Assembly (NCBI GenBank): GCA_022829145.1
Contig: CM040764.1
Location: 14,235,670-14,299,669, forward strand
From: Albula goreensis
Lineage: Eukaryota; Chordata; Actinopteri; Albuliformes; Albulidae
Reading direction: 5' to 3'
DNA: 64,000 bases
The number at the start of each line of letters is the position of its first letter. The first letter of the stretch is position 1. A model generated the notes under the pieces. That model had not been told where the DNA came from, did no database searches, and worked only from the letters and a program-made list of their open reading frames with translations. Shown here one piece after another: positions 1 through 14,091 of this stretch. A program made the position numbers and the translations under genes.

Positions 1-1399
1 ATTGGAAGTGTCTAATGGCGACTGGGTACATTTACCCTGTGCTGAAAGCATAATGGTTGAGCTGTGCTGGCGCATCACTAAACCCCGCTCATCCCCCTCT
101 CCGATATTAAAAGGCACAACTCAATTTGTTTTTATGCTCTCACATTCTGAGTCTGTACGGCCATTAAGTCTAATGAATCAGAGTGAGAGGAGAAGTGCTG
201 CACGTTCCAAATGAAATGTCAGGCGTGGTTCAAGAAAATTTAGTGGAATTTTCCAGATGAGCCATTGCACCTTAAAACACATTAAATACGTGCTGCAATT
301 TCAGTACGTCTTGAAATGTACATTTTGATTAATTGTGAAATTCACAATGTCTTATTTAAAATGAATTAGTTCTGTGTAATATTTGGACCAGTTAAGATCT
401 TAAAAATATGAAGAATATGAACTGGGATTATTTTCCCTAGCAAAGCTACAGTAACATCTTAGGTCTTTTCACAGCAACAGCTTGCATCTCTTAACACAGG
501 CTTCAGTGGAGAATAAGAGCTCTGCTACATGGTCAGTGCATGTCATTTCCTAAACTATGATATGTCCTATGCTCCTATATATTAAATTTGCTTCCATATT
601 TAATATTCTTCTGTCATATGCATGGTAAATTGCTGTTTAATCCATAATGCATTGATTTATAATTCTAAACAAAAGATTGATTTATAAATGAGAAACACAT
701 TGCATGTATGTCATGACTTGTTTTAATTGCACACTAGATAAGTAAATAAATATAACATTGAGCTCAGTAATGACTCCCTAATGACTTGCCCACAAACACT
801 TCCAGGGATTGCATTGTCTCATTCTCATTAATACCAGAGGACAAATACCTCAGAGGCATGCATGGCACTGGCTTAGTTTTAGATTCTCAATGCTTCACTG
901 TGTCCTAAGAGGAGACACTGACAGAGATGGCCATTACACTGACCCTAGGGGAGCTGTGCATATACTGACAGAGATGGAGTGAGTAAAAATATGATTTATT
1001 CCACAATAAAAACCGATGCACTGGCTGTGTTGCCCCACCCCCATTCCTGATTCCAGTATATTTTTGGGTCCTTAATTGCAGAAGGCATTTCCTTGAACTA
1101 GTCATTTGTTTAATTACACCTTGTTAGCTTCACACTCAAACATCTAACAAGACAGTCAACTGCTAATTAGTAAATTGCCAATGAATTTATCTTAAACAGT
1201 AGTACCTAATTCTGAATCTGCCCATTAGTGTTGGAAACCTAATGTAAGCCCCCACTTAAGTGTGTTTATCACTCTTGGAAAGATATACTGTGGTAAAGTG
1301 TTTGGGGTTTGGAGTCTTGGATGATCTAGCTGCTGTAGAGAATGGCCATGTGATGGGCTCTGATAAAATCTATGTAATAAAATAAGTTATAGTATAAAG

Positions 1400-1401
<2 letters not shown>
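1..1401. other. Non-coding stretch, nothing recognised
   Basis: AT-rich unique sequence with many TAAT/ATTA words and no open frame that looks like protein. The only structure seen is a 14-bp direct repeat, actgacagagatgg, at about 917 and 964 (47 bp apart). Confidence 0.6.

Positions 1402-1431
<30 letters not shown>
1402..1431. repeat. (GT)15 microsatellite
   Basis: Uninterrupted 30-bp GT run followed by a short TATATA stretch. Simple repeat. Confidence 0.97.
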
Positions 1432-1436
<5 letters not shown>

Positions 1437-3654
1437 CTGTATTTTATACCGTGCTGTCACTATTTGGGCACTCTTTCTATTTCAATGCTGTAGTTGGATT
1501 ACAAATGCCAGAGCTAATGGAGAATAACCCAGGCCATGTGAGGCGGTATATTTAACTCGTATATTTAGCATGAAATAAGTCTGGTCGATTGTTGTTATAA
1601 TGAGACTGAACTTTGTCATGCCTTTCTTCCTGAGTACCTGGTGGGGTACCAGAGAGACAGCAGCACATCACAAACATAACCACGGTAATCATGCACAATA
1701 TTACCCAAAGACTGAGGGACGGCCGTTTCTGGAAATGTTTCATTTCATTTATTTACTGCCACACAGCCAGGCTGGTGGATTTTTCCTTTGAGAAAAGATA
1801 AATAACAGTTCTATTCACAAGAGCTCACTTCAATAAAATATGTCATTTGTTGTCATACATAGACTCGTCCATGACAACCACATGACACAGCTCTGTAACC
1901 GAAGGAACAAACTAGCACCGTGTAAACATTCCTCCTACTGGTAATTGTGCTTCTTATCGTTATGCCACAGGTTATATCGGCATCTAAACAGACTCGTGCT
2001 AGTCCTTATTATACACCACATAATTTTATGTGCTGCCCAAGGGAGGCTCTTCCCACGCTATCAAGATTACAAGCAATTCAAAGAAAAAAGTGCAACTGCC
2101 ACGTTGTTCAAAATTTAATTATGTGAAGAAAGTGATAAGATCTTTGCAGACTATAAATTCTTTATAAGTAGTGCTATGTCCAAGAGAATGATATGATGGG
2201 TAGGTATGGAAGATGTACTTATCGAAATAAACCAGGGAGGCAAAATACAAGCAAAAGTGTATTATACATTTACAAGTGAAGGTGAGCATACAAACCAAAG
2301 TGCAAGGGTGTGCTATATACACAAATGTCCAAATTTTTACAAAAAGGGAAGGGGAAAGGAACAAAGGGGTCATAATGACATGGCCAAATAAAAGAACAGA
2401 AAAAAAAAACTCCACGAACAAAACAGAACTAACTGACATGTGGTAATAAAATAAAACCTAACTAACTACACCAGCAATAGACATGGGCAGCAGCGGAAGA
2501 TTTGTCTGGTACAGGGCACAGATCTAGAGACATCCAACGCATCCACAGCCTTTGCAACAGCTCTGCTCAGCCAATCGCAATCAACGTTATTAGCTTTGAC
2601 ACGACGACACACAAGAACCTTGACTCCTGAGGTTAGGGTATTTTTGCCCGGTGATCAGTGAGGGACACATGCAGAATTAGGAATGTAACAGAAAGTCTGG
2701 AAATAAAATTAAAAACGATAACATTTTTCAAACTTTAATTGTGATGAATTGACACTGCAACAATAACTAGATTTTGGCATCATCTGGAGCAAACCTAGGG
2801 CAAATGAAATGAGATTGGAAAACAACAAAAAGTGGTGTGTGTGTTTTTTTTTCTTATTTGAGTAGGAGTGCTCAGGAATCCTCTCACCCATGCATTAATC
2901 TCCACTGTGACAGAGCCAGGGAAGGCCCTTTGTCCTGTCAGGGCTCACCCATAACTCAGCACTTTCTCCAGCCTCTCGGGGGAGTCGTCCCTGTATCAGC
3001 TGAACACGGGGCTCTCTCCCCCCCCATCGCTCACCTCCCCCATGGGCACTGGGGTTCCATCGGCACTCTCACAGGTCAGGCAGAGGTCATGTTTGCAATT
3101 ATTCCACCGAAAATGTGTAAGTGTGAGTGTGTGTGAACTTTTGTCAGTCCGCTTGCTGGTGTGAGAGTTTTTGTGTCTCTGTTTGTATGTACATGTGCGA
3201 GCATGCATGTGTATGAGTGTGTGTTTATGTGAGAGTGTGGGAGAAGAGAGATCGAGACGCTGGGGCAGAGGAGTCCTCACCAGTTCTAATAATATACATT
3301 TTAAAAATCCCTGTATCCATATGTGATGCACATACACATATTGATCATAGATCGTACTGATTTGCTTGCGAAAGCATAACTATGGGGATTTCCACTCCCA
3401 CTCATGGAAGTTATTTTTCAGAAAAGATATTTTCCCTGTAAGTTTCCCTGTAAGCTACATAACTACCATATATGTAACAGAAAAGACCCTCTGACATTTT
3501 AATCCTATCCACAAAATGACACGCTGGCAAAAAGCTTAAGACATTCTAATATGCACCCTAAGAATGTACTATTCTCCAGAGGAATTCTGAGTCTGTCATA
3601 TCTGTGTGCATAGCTCTGCTAATAATCACTCACAAAACAAAGTGTCTGGGTTAC
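1432..3654. other. Non-coding stretch; diffuse TG-rich zone near its end
   Basis: No recognisable gene. From about 3115 to 3245 the sequence is TG-rich but heavily interrupted (gtgtgagtgtgtgtg, tgtgagagtttttgtg and similar), probably a decayed microsatellite. A 12-bp unit, tttccctgtaag, is tandemly doubled at 3431-3454. The open frame on the minus strand at 2119-2439 is AT-driven and hydrophobic, with no family resemblance. Confidence 0.6.
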
Positions 3655-3830
3655 ACATTTTTGCCCAGAAATCCATTTTAATCAAAAGGATCATATTTAA
3701 TCACTATTAGCCCTGGTCTTTTAATGGCTCCAGCGGAAGAGTCATTAACAAATTTCCATTATCAGACCGGATGCCAGCGAACGGCCTCCTAGTCATTATG
3801 ACAAACTTTCTATGCATCAGAAAGACTAAT
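3655..3830. promoter_or_regulatory. Candidate conserved non-coding element
   Basis: A block with the texture of vertebrate enhancer-type conserved elements: several homeodomain-like ATTA words (tcattaacaaat, tttaatcac, tagtcattatgac) set in a non-repetitive, higher-complexity stretch without simple repeats. This is a judgement from texture only. Cross-species alignment would decide it. Confidence 0.25.
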
Positions 3831-5879
3831 ATTCGTGACCAAAAATAACTGCAGGAACAGCTTCAAAGTCATCTTTTTTTCCTATTCCTGATAAGCTAAG
3901 GGGGTCATTCAATGCAAACAAATTGTTACTAGTTGAAAGGAACCTGTAGCTCATCATAGTAAAATTGCAGCTAAGTATATTGACTAAGAATTATTGTTTA
4001 TTTCATAACCAGCTATGGATAGCAAAAGCTGTTTATCAGTTGTTTATGTTTAATATTTATTGTTTGATCACGAACATTTCATTGGAGATAAATCAACACT
4101 GGAAGATTAAGGTAAAACGGCATCACTTTCAGACCAGATGCTTCACATAACAGTTGAACTGTATTCCGTGTGAAAGGGCTGAAAGCAAACACCATTGATT
4201 GAATTAGCTGTCTCTGTGATGTACACACTGTGGATGAATTGAAATTACAGGAAATAATTTCAGAAATATGGCATAATACTGACATTAATAGTTTAATATG
4301 CAGACCACTTTTATTCCTGCGTATTCACAGAGGTGATTTTTTAAATCTCATCTCCCATTTCTTAATTTGAAGAGTTAACCCTCTCCTTGTACACCAGTGG
4401 AAATGATGTTGCTCATGTTGGCAAAATGTCTCTTAAAGATAATGATGGCTTTGGTAGACCTTACCCTCAAAACTATTCAATCAGACAGTTTTACTTTAGT
4501 TAGCAGGCCTAAGAATTTTACTCCCAGGCATTGGAGTTTTTTTTTTTTCTTCTTCAATGTAAGACATTCCCATTTGTCTTGCCCTATGGGCTGCTTCTCA
4601 ATTAATGATACTTAATTAGGAAAGATCTATTTTTAAAATAGGATAATCCAAGCGAGCTGCCTGTTCATTAAGAAACCTTCTAAAAAAAACCATGTCATTA
4701 CACATCCATATCGCTGAAGAGTTATAAACTTGGAAGATATTCTGATCTCATTTATATTGTGATGCTGTGATATGCAATATTGTAATATGTATGTCATTTC
4801 TGCCTGTACCTTTGGCGGACTTGCATAGATATTTTCTGGTTCTGAGTTTATGGACAATTTAAAGAGTAGTGGAAAGACAGCTCCCCAGCTAAATATGGCC
4901 AAAAACAACCAGGGGCCATTCATTCCCCCTTCCTGGGGCAAAACACAAAATCAAAGTCCAGTAAAACCATAGATAAGACAGAATAAACAGCAACTCTCCT
5001 CTTGCTAACCAAACCATTTCCATGGAGAGACAGTTGCAGGGAAGAGATCTCCACTCAGGATAAAAGAGTAGACCAGAGTGCCCAGTATTCAGGAGCATTT
5101 ACAAGCCAAGTCTGTGCTTTTACTTTGGTATTTGTAGGAATGTTAGTAAGTCAAAAATGTCTCTGCACTAGCAGGACAGATTTGGCTCCATTTGCCCAAG
5201 GTGCACTGGACCGAAGCTTGCCAGCATTCATCTTATAGCAGCACATGCTGTGTAAATCAGATTTTATGGGTGTGGTACCAGTGTTGATAAGTAGTAAGCA
5301 AAATGAGCCACGTATTGAGGTATCTGCTGATGCTGTCTACATAAAAAAAGACATTTCTTTCCATGGATGACTTAAAATGGGAATTGTGACAGAGTTACAC
5401 TGACGGTATGATTTTTTACACTTGAGCAATAAATCAAGGCTAAAGCAAATTTAATTGTAATCCTTCTATCTGTAATGGTGACAGGAAAAAATCTATTTCT
5501 TTAGTTGAATCTCAATTAGCTGCCAATAAGATGGCAACCACCCCTCCTGGGGTTCATAAGTAGCTATATACTGGATCAATATTGCTCTCTCATGTTAATC
5601 TTTACAGACATGAAAATGTGTTTAAATGTTCAATGGCATGAAATTTGAGAAGTGACCGATTTTGTCATTGTCACTTCATTAGTGTGAGCCCCGCCCCTTC
5701 TCCTTCCATAAACCCCCCAAAAAAACACACCCCAACCCAACCTTTCGTGTATCACATAACTGTGTGCTTGCATAAAGTGGAAGCCATATCATATTTAGTC
5801 AGAGAATTTGTTTGAGAGTATCTGCAGTCTAACCGGTGTGAACGTGTGAGAAATGTGTCGTAGAAAGCTGTGAAAACAG
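3831..5879. other. Non-coding stretch, nothing recognised
   Basis: Unique sequence with a short T-run near 4540 and a CA/C-rich patch near 5715-5745. No open frame with recognisable protein on either strand. Confidence 0.6.
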
Positions 5880-6060
5880 TTCAAATCCCCTCCAGGAGCT
5901 CATTAGTGGTAAATATTTGATTGTTGTCTGTGATGGTGAGATCTGGAAGGAGAGGAAACAAGACAGAGGGAGAGAGAGCTCTAATTAGGGTCTTCTGTAC
6001 AGCAGGTGGAAAGTGCTGGGCTGGCAGACCGTGTCCTTAAGTTAATTGGTCAATTAGAAC
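5880..6060. promoter_or_regulatory. Candidate enhancer with clustered homeodomain-type sites
   Basis: Contains ctaattag near 5980 and, at 6042-6057, ttaattggtcaattag, in which TAATTG and CAATTA face each other across 2 bp. That is an inverted pair of homeodomain core sites. Two such words within about 80 bp in a non-repetitive block suggest a regulatory element. Function is inferred from motif words only. Confidence 0.27.
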
Positions 6061-6799
6061 AGTCCTGTGACTCCGTCCTCCCTCCCCATGTGACCATGTG
6101 ACCCAGGGGCAGCACCTCTCTGTGGAGAGGACAGAGGACCCTCTGTTTAGTGATGACAGCAGCAAAGCACAGCATTAATGAGCTATAAAATACTGAAAAG
6201 AAAGGAAGACAGACCTGGATAATACAGAGAGAATTTTGCCATCAGCTAAGTGAAGAGGTAGCAGGGCATACCACACACACATACAGCACTGATACCTTGC
6301 ATAAATAACTACTTTACCCTGTGAGTCATTTTTGCTCAAAACATAAGTGAATGTGTTTTTAACTTAGGTCCTCCTTCCTGAATTGAACTTATAAAGTTTG
6401 AAGGCACCACAGATCTGTACCACAGAAGTAGGATGAAATGTCTACCCCTGCACCCCCAATTTGACGTGGCAGCTAGCCATCACACTGCAGACGAATTTCC
6501 TGCATACTAATTCTGCTGTCAGAGGAAGACGAAGTTCATGTCAGTTTCATTCACAAAGTTGCAGATGCTCAGACCGCCAGGAGAGGTCACTATAGAGCAT
6601 GGAGATTTGTTTAACCAGCATAACTGCTTGTTTTCCTTAACAAGGCTGAGCCAATGGACCTCTGGTGCCCTGAATGGTTATAAAACAACATCATAATTTA
6701 ATTGTTTTTAGAATTTATTTGTTTATACTTCCATACATTAAACATGTTGAACTCATCAGTAGCACCAATACCTGTGTAAATTAACCAGCAATTCTATCA
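6061..6799. other. Non-coding stretch, nothing recognised
   Basis: No coding signal, no clear repeat. Mixed composition with short purine-rich and AT-rich patches. Confidence 0.55.
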
Positions 6800-6969
6800 A
6801 TATTTTTCCCTCCCTCTTCTTTCTGCAGGTCTCAGAGGTTCTTACCTCCAAAACTTTTGTGAAAAAAGTGCTGCATAGCTTTGGCTACAGAGCACAGACT
6901 TTCATAGCAACTTCAAAGCATTTGACAGGAAGGCTCATGCACAACATACATCTGTGCAGCCTCTCTTGA
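6800..6969 (+). other. Possible 3' splice site followed by a 46-codon open frame (weak exon candidate)
   Basis: A pyrimidine-rich tract ends in ttctttctgcag at 6817-6828, a good vertebrate acceptor, with a possible branch-point word ttaac near 6781. Reading directly from 6829 gives 46 codons to a TGA at 6967-6969. The peptide (start VSEVLTSKTF) is not recognised and no matching donor or neighbouring exon was found. Chance is a sufficient explanation. It is listed because both signals coincide. Confidence 0.12.
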
Positions 6970-7069
6970 TCACAGTGCTGATAGATCTGATGACTGAAAT
7001 AATCTTTCAGACATTTTTTTTGCTTTGTCGTAATGACGCATAAGTGAGAATCCCTCATGTCCTTTCTTC

Positions 7070-7240
7070 TCGGAAACAGCAGGTCCGGCCCCCACACGTC
7101 CAACGATCAGAGTCATAACCGCATTGGCTCAGAAGTGGGGTGGTAACCTGGAACCGTTCGCCCCAGGCAGAGATCTTTGAGTTCTGAAACGTTCGTTCTT
7201 CCCTAAGACTCGATCGCAGCAGGGCCACCAGTCAGCGCAG
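7070..7240. other. CpG-bearing patch in AT-rich surroundings
   Basis: This stretch holds about ten CpG dinucleotides (ccggcc, cacgtccaacg, aaccgc, ccgttcg, aacgttcg, ctcgatcg, agcgc), many more than flanking DNA. It is too short to call a CpG island, but CpG retention in a fish genome can mark a regulatory element or a young insertion. Confidence 0.35.
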
Positions 7241-8379
7241 AACCCTGGTCTTATTAGAGGAAGAACAAAGCAGCTCGTCTGCAAGCATCAAGGTCTCTTT
7301 CCCATCACCGTATCTGAGAGACACAGCAGGGTCCAGCTCTGTGCTTGCACAGGAATCAATCAGCAGCACTTTGATCAAGACTGAAGGTATAAGGCTTTTG
7401 CAATTCAGCTGCAGTGCATGTTGGGATACGAGATCCAGAAAAACTTTCAACTTGAATGATATATATATATTTTTTACAGTCTTTCAGCATGTCTAAAACA
7501 GATTAATTAAGATAAGACGACCCAATGATAGGTTAGCGGTTCTTTCTCGGAGTCTAAATTTGTCTGATTGACCTTTGAAAAGCACCACACTACTGTATAA
7601 GAATAATTATAAGCTGGAGTTTGTTAAATTTTCTGTAAAGAGGCTCAGTGCCAAGAGCTCTGAGCTTCAGGTAGGAGCAGTTTTTCTCTTCTTCTCTGGG
7701 ATTGGTTGCACAAGAAAGATATGCAGCTATTTTAAAAAAGTCCAGAGTCATCGTTTTTGTGAGGTGCTGGAATATGCTGGAAGATGCAGAGCAAGAACAT
7801 ATTTTTATCACTTTTCCAATTTCACTTTCCTCATGTTGGATATACTTGTTTATCAAACCCACAAATGGGAGAGTAGTCATAGCAAGTTCTTACCTTATGT
7901 ATGTCACTTGGATTATGTATGAAACAAGTCTAGCCTTTAGAATACACCTAGGCTTAAATGTATTCCAACAAGTATTCATTTCAATATAATTCAATAAACA
8001 GTCATGATTGGAGCAGAAAGTTTATTTAATTTATTTTTGTGTTAAACAGTGTGGTGAGTTAGGTGATGGCCCATACTAACTGGCCAAACTGTGTTTATTG
8101 AGAAAGAGATGAATGTGTGTCGAGTTTAAGGACAAATGTTGATTTAATGTGGGCCTTCCTGTCACATAGACAGGGTATAAGTTCATTGCCATGGTGACTG
8201 CCAGTCAGACATGCCCCTTTGGATGAGCGAATGTCCAGCTTAGCCCCATAAAATGGATGATGATGTGGCGCCCCAGCCCAGCACAGAAAGGGTTCATTTT
8301 CAGGGGTGGGGTCAGGTGAAGGGCACAGGGTTGGGGACTTACTCAGTGCAGGCCTTCACTAAACATGCCTTTTCATTCC
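7241..8379. other. Non-coding stretch, nothing recognised
   Basis: No gene or clear repeat. Overlapping open frames around 7575-7990 on both strands are low-information and match nothing recognised. Confidence 0.55.
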
Positions 8380-8610
8380 TGCTAGCAACCTTCGATGGTG
8401 TCCTGATGAAAATTTAAATGTGCAATTTGTTAAAAAAGGCTCCAATTTATATGATAATTGTTTTTTGTCAGGGCTCCACCATCCCGAGCAACTCAATTTT
8501 CCTCTCAGCTGTTTTTATTTATTTATTTATGCGTGCGAGTGGAGGATAATTACATCGACAAAGGAATGAGGCCAAATTACAGAGAGCAGCCTGAATGTTT
8601 AGGGTGTCTG
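8380..8610. promoter_or_regulatory. Candidate conserved non-coding element
   Basis: Non-repetitive block with ataattg, gataattac and caaattac homeodomain-like words and a short (TTTA)n run (tttatttatttattta). Enhancer-like texture only. No direct evidence. Confidence 0.2.
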
Positions 8611-8847
8611 AAGCTCTCACACACACACCCACTCCGGTCTCTGACGGGCCCACAGTGTGCCCCACACGTTACTCCACAGTGCTATTAGCTCAGGTTCCTG
8701 CTGTACCTCTGACATTTTTAGTGATCCACATTATTTTATGCATGTTACAAAATAAAATTATTCAAATAAACACTAGTTATATTTTTAGTTACTTTCATAG
8801 CTGTTTATGAAATAATGCATAAGTTGGTTCCCAGACTAAACACTCAC

Positions 8848-9020
8848 AACTTCCTTCTGTTACCTCTTTCCTGTCATTTCTCCTCTCTCTTTGCTTTCTC
8901 ATTATATCCTTTCTCTCCTTTTCCCTGTTCAGTTTGCAATTGCCTTTTCTTGTTTTCTGTCCCTCCTTGTCCTCTGTCCGTCTTTCTGCTGCCATTGCTC
9001 TCTGTCTACCCCCACCCTAT
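8848..9020. repeat. Pyrimidine-rich tract
   Basis: About 170 bp dominated by C and T on the plus strand (cttccttctg, cctctctctttg, tccctccttgtcc, and so on). Low-complexity sequence. The open frames on both strands here owe their odd composition (Leu/Phe/Ser/Pro or Lys/Arg/Glu) to this bias. Confidence 0.75.
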
Positions 9021-9832
9021 CCGCCCAAAAGGTGTATGTGTGTATGTGTTTCAGGTAAACACTGTGTTCTGTGGGCAGTGGATTCACCTGCAGGAGAGTG
9101 CAGGGTGTTCAGAGCTCTCAGCAGGTGGCCCGCTGATGTAAATCAATGAGGCTGCCATTGAGGATGAAAACATGCCAGAGCAGAGTGGCTGGGTGTTTAA
9201 GCAATGAAGGGTACTCTGGCCTTGTGCTGGTGGGCTGCTTTCCAGATTGAGATCCGGGAATGAAATCACTCTGCATGGTGCCCTCATATTTATTTCCTAA
9301 CCCCTGTGTGAAATGCAGGGCTATGTAGAGGAGCTGGAATCGAGATTTGCTGTAAAACCAGCATAAGAGCCAACACTAAATATATGAATAACGGCTGTTT
9401 GGTGGCACTTACCAGTTATTATCAGTGCAGTGGTCTGCCCTCCTGATTCAGATCCAAATCCTGACTCTGGCAGCCCAGTAAGGAGGTGTGTGAATGGGGA
9501 AACAGCCCAGCTCATATGAATGACACTGTGTAATCATATTAAAAACACATGTTCTTGCTGCATGCTCTTTTAAGAGAAATGCACCTTCTTAGTGCTGAGT
9601 AGTCACGCGTTTCTATTTCATCATTGACGATATGCAAGGGTTTGTATTTCTGATTATTCTCTCAGCAGGCAAGCCAGCAGACATTCCTATGTCATTTACA
9701 TGTTTTGCCAAATAAAAGGAAAATAAATGTACTGTGCTTTACAACCTTGTTGCCTGAAAATCAAAAGCATAGCTATGGACTGTGAGGTATATACTGAGCC
9801 GTGGTTGTTATACACATATGTCCGTCTGTGTT
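9021..9832. other. Non-coding stretch, nothing recognised
   Basis: Begins with a short interrupted TGTATG patch at about 9032-9055, then unique sequence. No coding signal. Confidence 0.55.

Positions 9833-9864
<32 letters not shown>
9833..9864. repeat. Compound (TG)9(AG)7 microsatellite
   Basis: An 18-bp TG run passes directly into a 14-bp AG run. Confidence 0.95.
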
Positions 9865-9946
9865 GTGGTATCTGATGGGAGTTGGCACTGTCAGACCTGC
9901 GACTGATGTTAATTATCCTTTCTCCCACACTGGCCATCAGCACCAA

Positions 9947-9953
9947 TATAAAA
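9947..9953 (+). promoter_or_regulatory. TATA-like sequence
   Basis: TATAAAA followed by GGGCG, a textbook TATA-box context. A pyrimidine-rich patch about 25-40 bp downstream could hold an initiator. No linked open frame or donor was found, so this may be a chance match. Confidence 0.15.
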
Positions 9954-10357
9954 GGGCGTATACCATGCAGTACAGTCTACCCTTCCTCTCCCCAGAGTGA
10001 AGTCTGGGAATTCTGGGTAATTTATCCAGGCACACACTGCCCGCTGTCATGTTTGTGAGTGTGTGGCTTTGTGAGGTCAGATTGCCTGACCTGGGCCTAA
10101 CTGGCTGCCTGCTGAAGTAAGCTCAAATGCAGAGTTATAGGGAGGTGGGACTGCAGAGGATGAGGGAGGGGGTGATCTCTGCATGCTATCCTGGAGTAAT
10201 GAACTGATGGTTGGCTGAGGCCGTTTGGGTAATGTTCTCTCCATGTCTCCCTGGTGTAATGAAGTGCAGGGGACAGGGAGGTCCTGTGATGGATTTAGTC
10301 TGGAGCCTCGGCACCATATCTGCCATCTATTGCATATCATGATGTGCAAGAGTGAAG

Positions 10358-12200
<1,843 letters not shown>

Positions 12201-12262
12201 TACATATTTAACACCTTGCATCACAGGTCACTACATATTTAACATACTGTATCAGAGGTGAC
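12201..12262. repeat. 31-bp tandem duplication, two copies
   Basis: Copies at 12201-12231 and 12232-12262 share 25 of 31 bases. Both begin tacatatttaaca and end with an aggt-ac word. The divergence suggests an old duplication. Confidence 0.85.
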
Positions 12263-12818
12263 TGGGTAATTATTCATATCGGCATGCAAGAATGTGAGTG
12301 TGTCACTGGACTCCCGAGGAGTAAGTAGCCAATGCAAAAAGTATTTTGGTGCAGTTTAATGGTTGTTTTACAGATGTGTCCTTGAGTGAAGCTTGCATTA
12401 TTCAGATATCCTGTGTTAAGTTGTAGCAGTTCAATTATGATATTGTAGTGACATAATCATTTACATGTTTATTTGATTTATTGTTAACACTTTGTTATTG
12501 TTGCTTTTACCTTTTTATGCCTTTAGTGTTTTGGATAATGACTTCTACACTACACATTTTTCACTTTACATGCAATAGCCAAGACTCTCTTGTGACTATT
12601 TTTCCATTATTCTGAAGAGCAATGCCTTGATAAAAATCCAACAATACCATTTTAAAGCACTGCAGTTCTCCTTACCTTTCTTAACATTTTATCGCTCAAT
12701 TTGTCTTTTCTCCTCCAATGTGGTTTGCCCAGTCATAATTGTAGACTCGTCCCATCCCTACAAAATCATCTGTCAATTTTGGAGAGAGCAAACCAGCAAA
12801 AGTGTCCAAATTGTATGT
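12263..12818. other. Non-coding stretch, nothing recognised
   Basis: AT-rich unique sequence with no coding signal. Confidence 0.55.
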
Positions 12819-12850
12819 TGCCAGCCAGCTCTTCACTTTGCAGGCTGGCA
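12819..12850. other. Stem-loop with 8-bp perfect stem
   Basis: TGCCAGCC at 12819-12826 pairs with GGCTGGCA at 12843-12850 around a 16-nt loop, and one G-C and one T-G pair extend it outward. The stem is too short for a microRNA precursor. It may be an inverted half-site. Confidence 0.4.
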
Positions 12851-13171
12851 GCTGAGTTATTGTGTTGAAGGAGTGCTCTACTGGAGTAGGCAGACTGCAG
12901 GTTCAGCTAGAGCACACACTATTGAGCAGTACGACAGCTAATGACCTGCTGACCGAAATCCTCTCTCCCTGGGCCGCAACACTGGGAGAGTCTCCATTCA
13001 GAGATTCAGTTGAGGATTATTAACTGAACAGAAGTGGCACAGACATGACCTAAAGATACAAAAACATTTTTGAAATTGTTTACTTTCACTCACCATCCCA
13101 CAACCCCAAAGAATAATTACTCCAGTTACTTCTCCACAAGGCACAGAATGGCTCCGCAAATAGGAGTCCTC
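12851..13171. other. Non-coding stretch, nothing recognised
   Basis: No recognisable gene or repeat. Confidence 0.5.
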
Positions 13172-13221
13172 TGTGTGTGCGTGCGGCATGCGTGTGTGCG
13201 TGCGTGCGTGCGTGTGTGCGT
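13172..13221. repeat. Interrupted (TG)/(TGCG) microsatellite
   Basis: Alternating purine-pyrimidine tract with tgcgtgcgtgcgtg units and one interruption (gcggcatg). CpG-rich in its second half. Confidence 0.9.
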
Positions 13222-14071
13222 TGCCTTCCTGACCAGCCTCACAGATACCTCAGCAGAAGCTTACATTAATTAGTTTTCTTGTGTACTGTTTTCCACATAT
13301 CGCACAAGAGAAGCTCAGTAGTAACTGATCTGTCCAGCATGCCCTGCTGCATCTCCTCTGTTTCTGACTCATGTCTGACTCAGGCAGAGGACACACACAT
13401 TCTAACACATGGAAACAGACATTAGCTCAAATCTGCATTACAGGCCTCAGTTCAAAGGCTGTGGAGAATGTACTGCTTTCCAGGGAATTCAGTTGGGTTA
13501 GGTGTGGGCATCTGACCGCACCTGTTTGACCCCAAAATTGGAGGCATGGTACTTTCCAGAGGCCACTTTAGCTGAACTTACTGCTTCACCTGAAAGAATT
13601 AGTTCGTTTGCTCAGTAGCTTTACAAACAGGATTGTAATACATTGTGACTGATGGATGAAAGCACATCTGTACGACATGCAAAAGCACACATCATCGCAT
13701 GAGGAAAATCATTTCAGCAGCGTGTCATGAAAAAAATGACTTTAAGATGTAATTACGTGTACTTCCACAGAAGTGAATGAATGAATGCAATGGATTTTCA
13801 GACCTGGATCACTGTGAAACATCGCCTTCAAACTCCAGGATGTAATATAAGGCTGAAAATGTCAATGATGTTCGGTCTTTAGGGTCCCATAAGACTCTAG
13901 GGGATCCCACTCATTCCACTGCCAGGAAAGTCACAGCCTGTCTGTCAGAGAACAGTATGAGAGTAACAGTGATCACAAAGACAGCCGGTCTTCATGAACG
14001 CACTGCTCAAACCAGCACAGTCACATACTCAAGAGAGGGGATCTGTTAGAAGTCAGATAAACAAGGATTCA
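13222..14071. other. Non-coding stretch, nothing recognised
   Basis: Unique sequence. No coding signal seen on either strand. Confidence 0.55.
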
Positions 14072-14091
14072 CAGCGCCCTCTAATGGCTGG
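14072..14091 (-). promoter_or_regulatory. Candidate CTCF binding site
   Basis: The minus strand reads CCAGCCATTAGAGGGCGCTG, close to the vertebrate CTCF core (CCNNNAG/AGGGGGCGC). CTCF is the zinc-finger insulator and loop-anchor protein. Occupancy cannot be seen from sequence. Confidence 0.4.
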
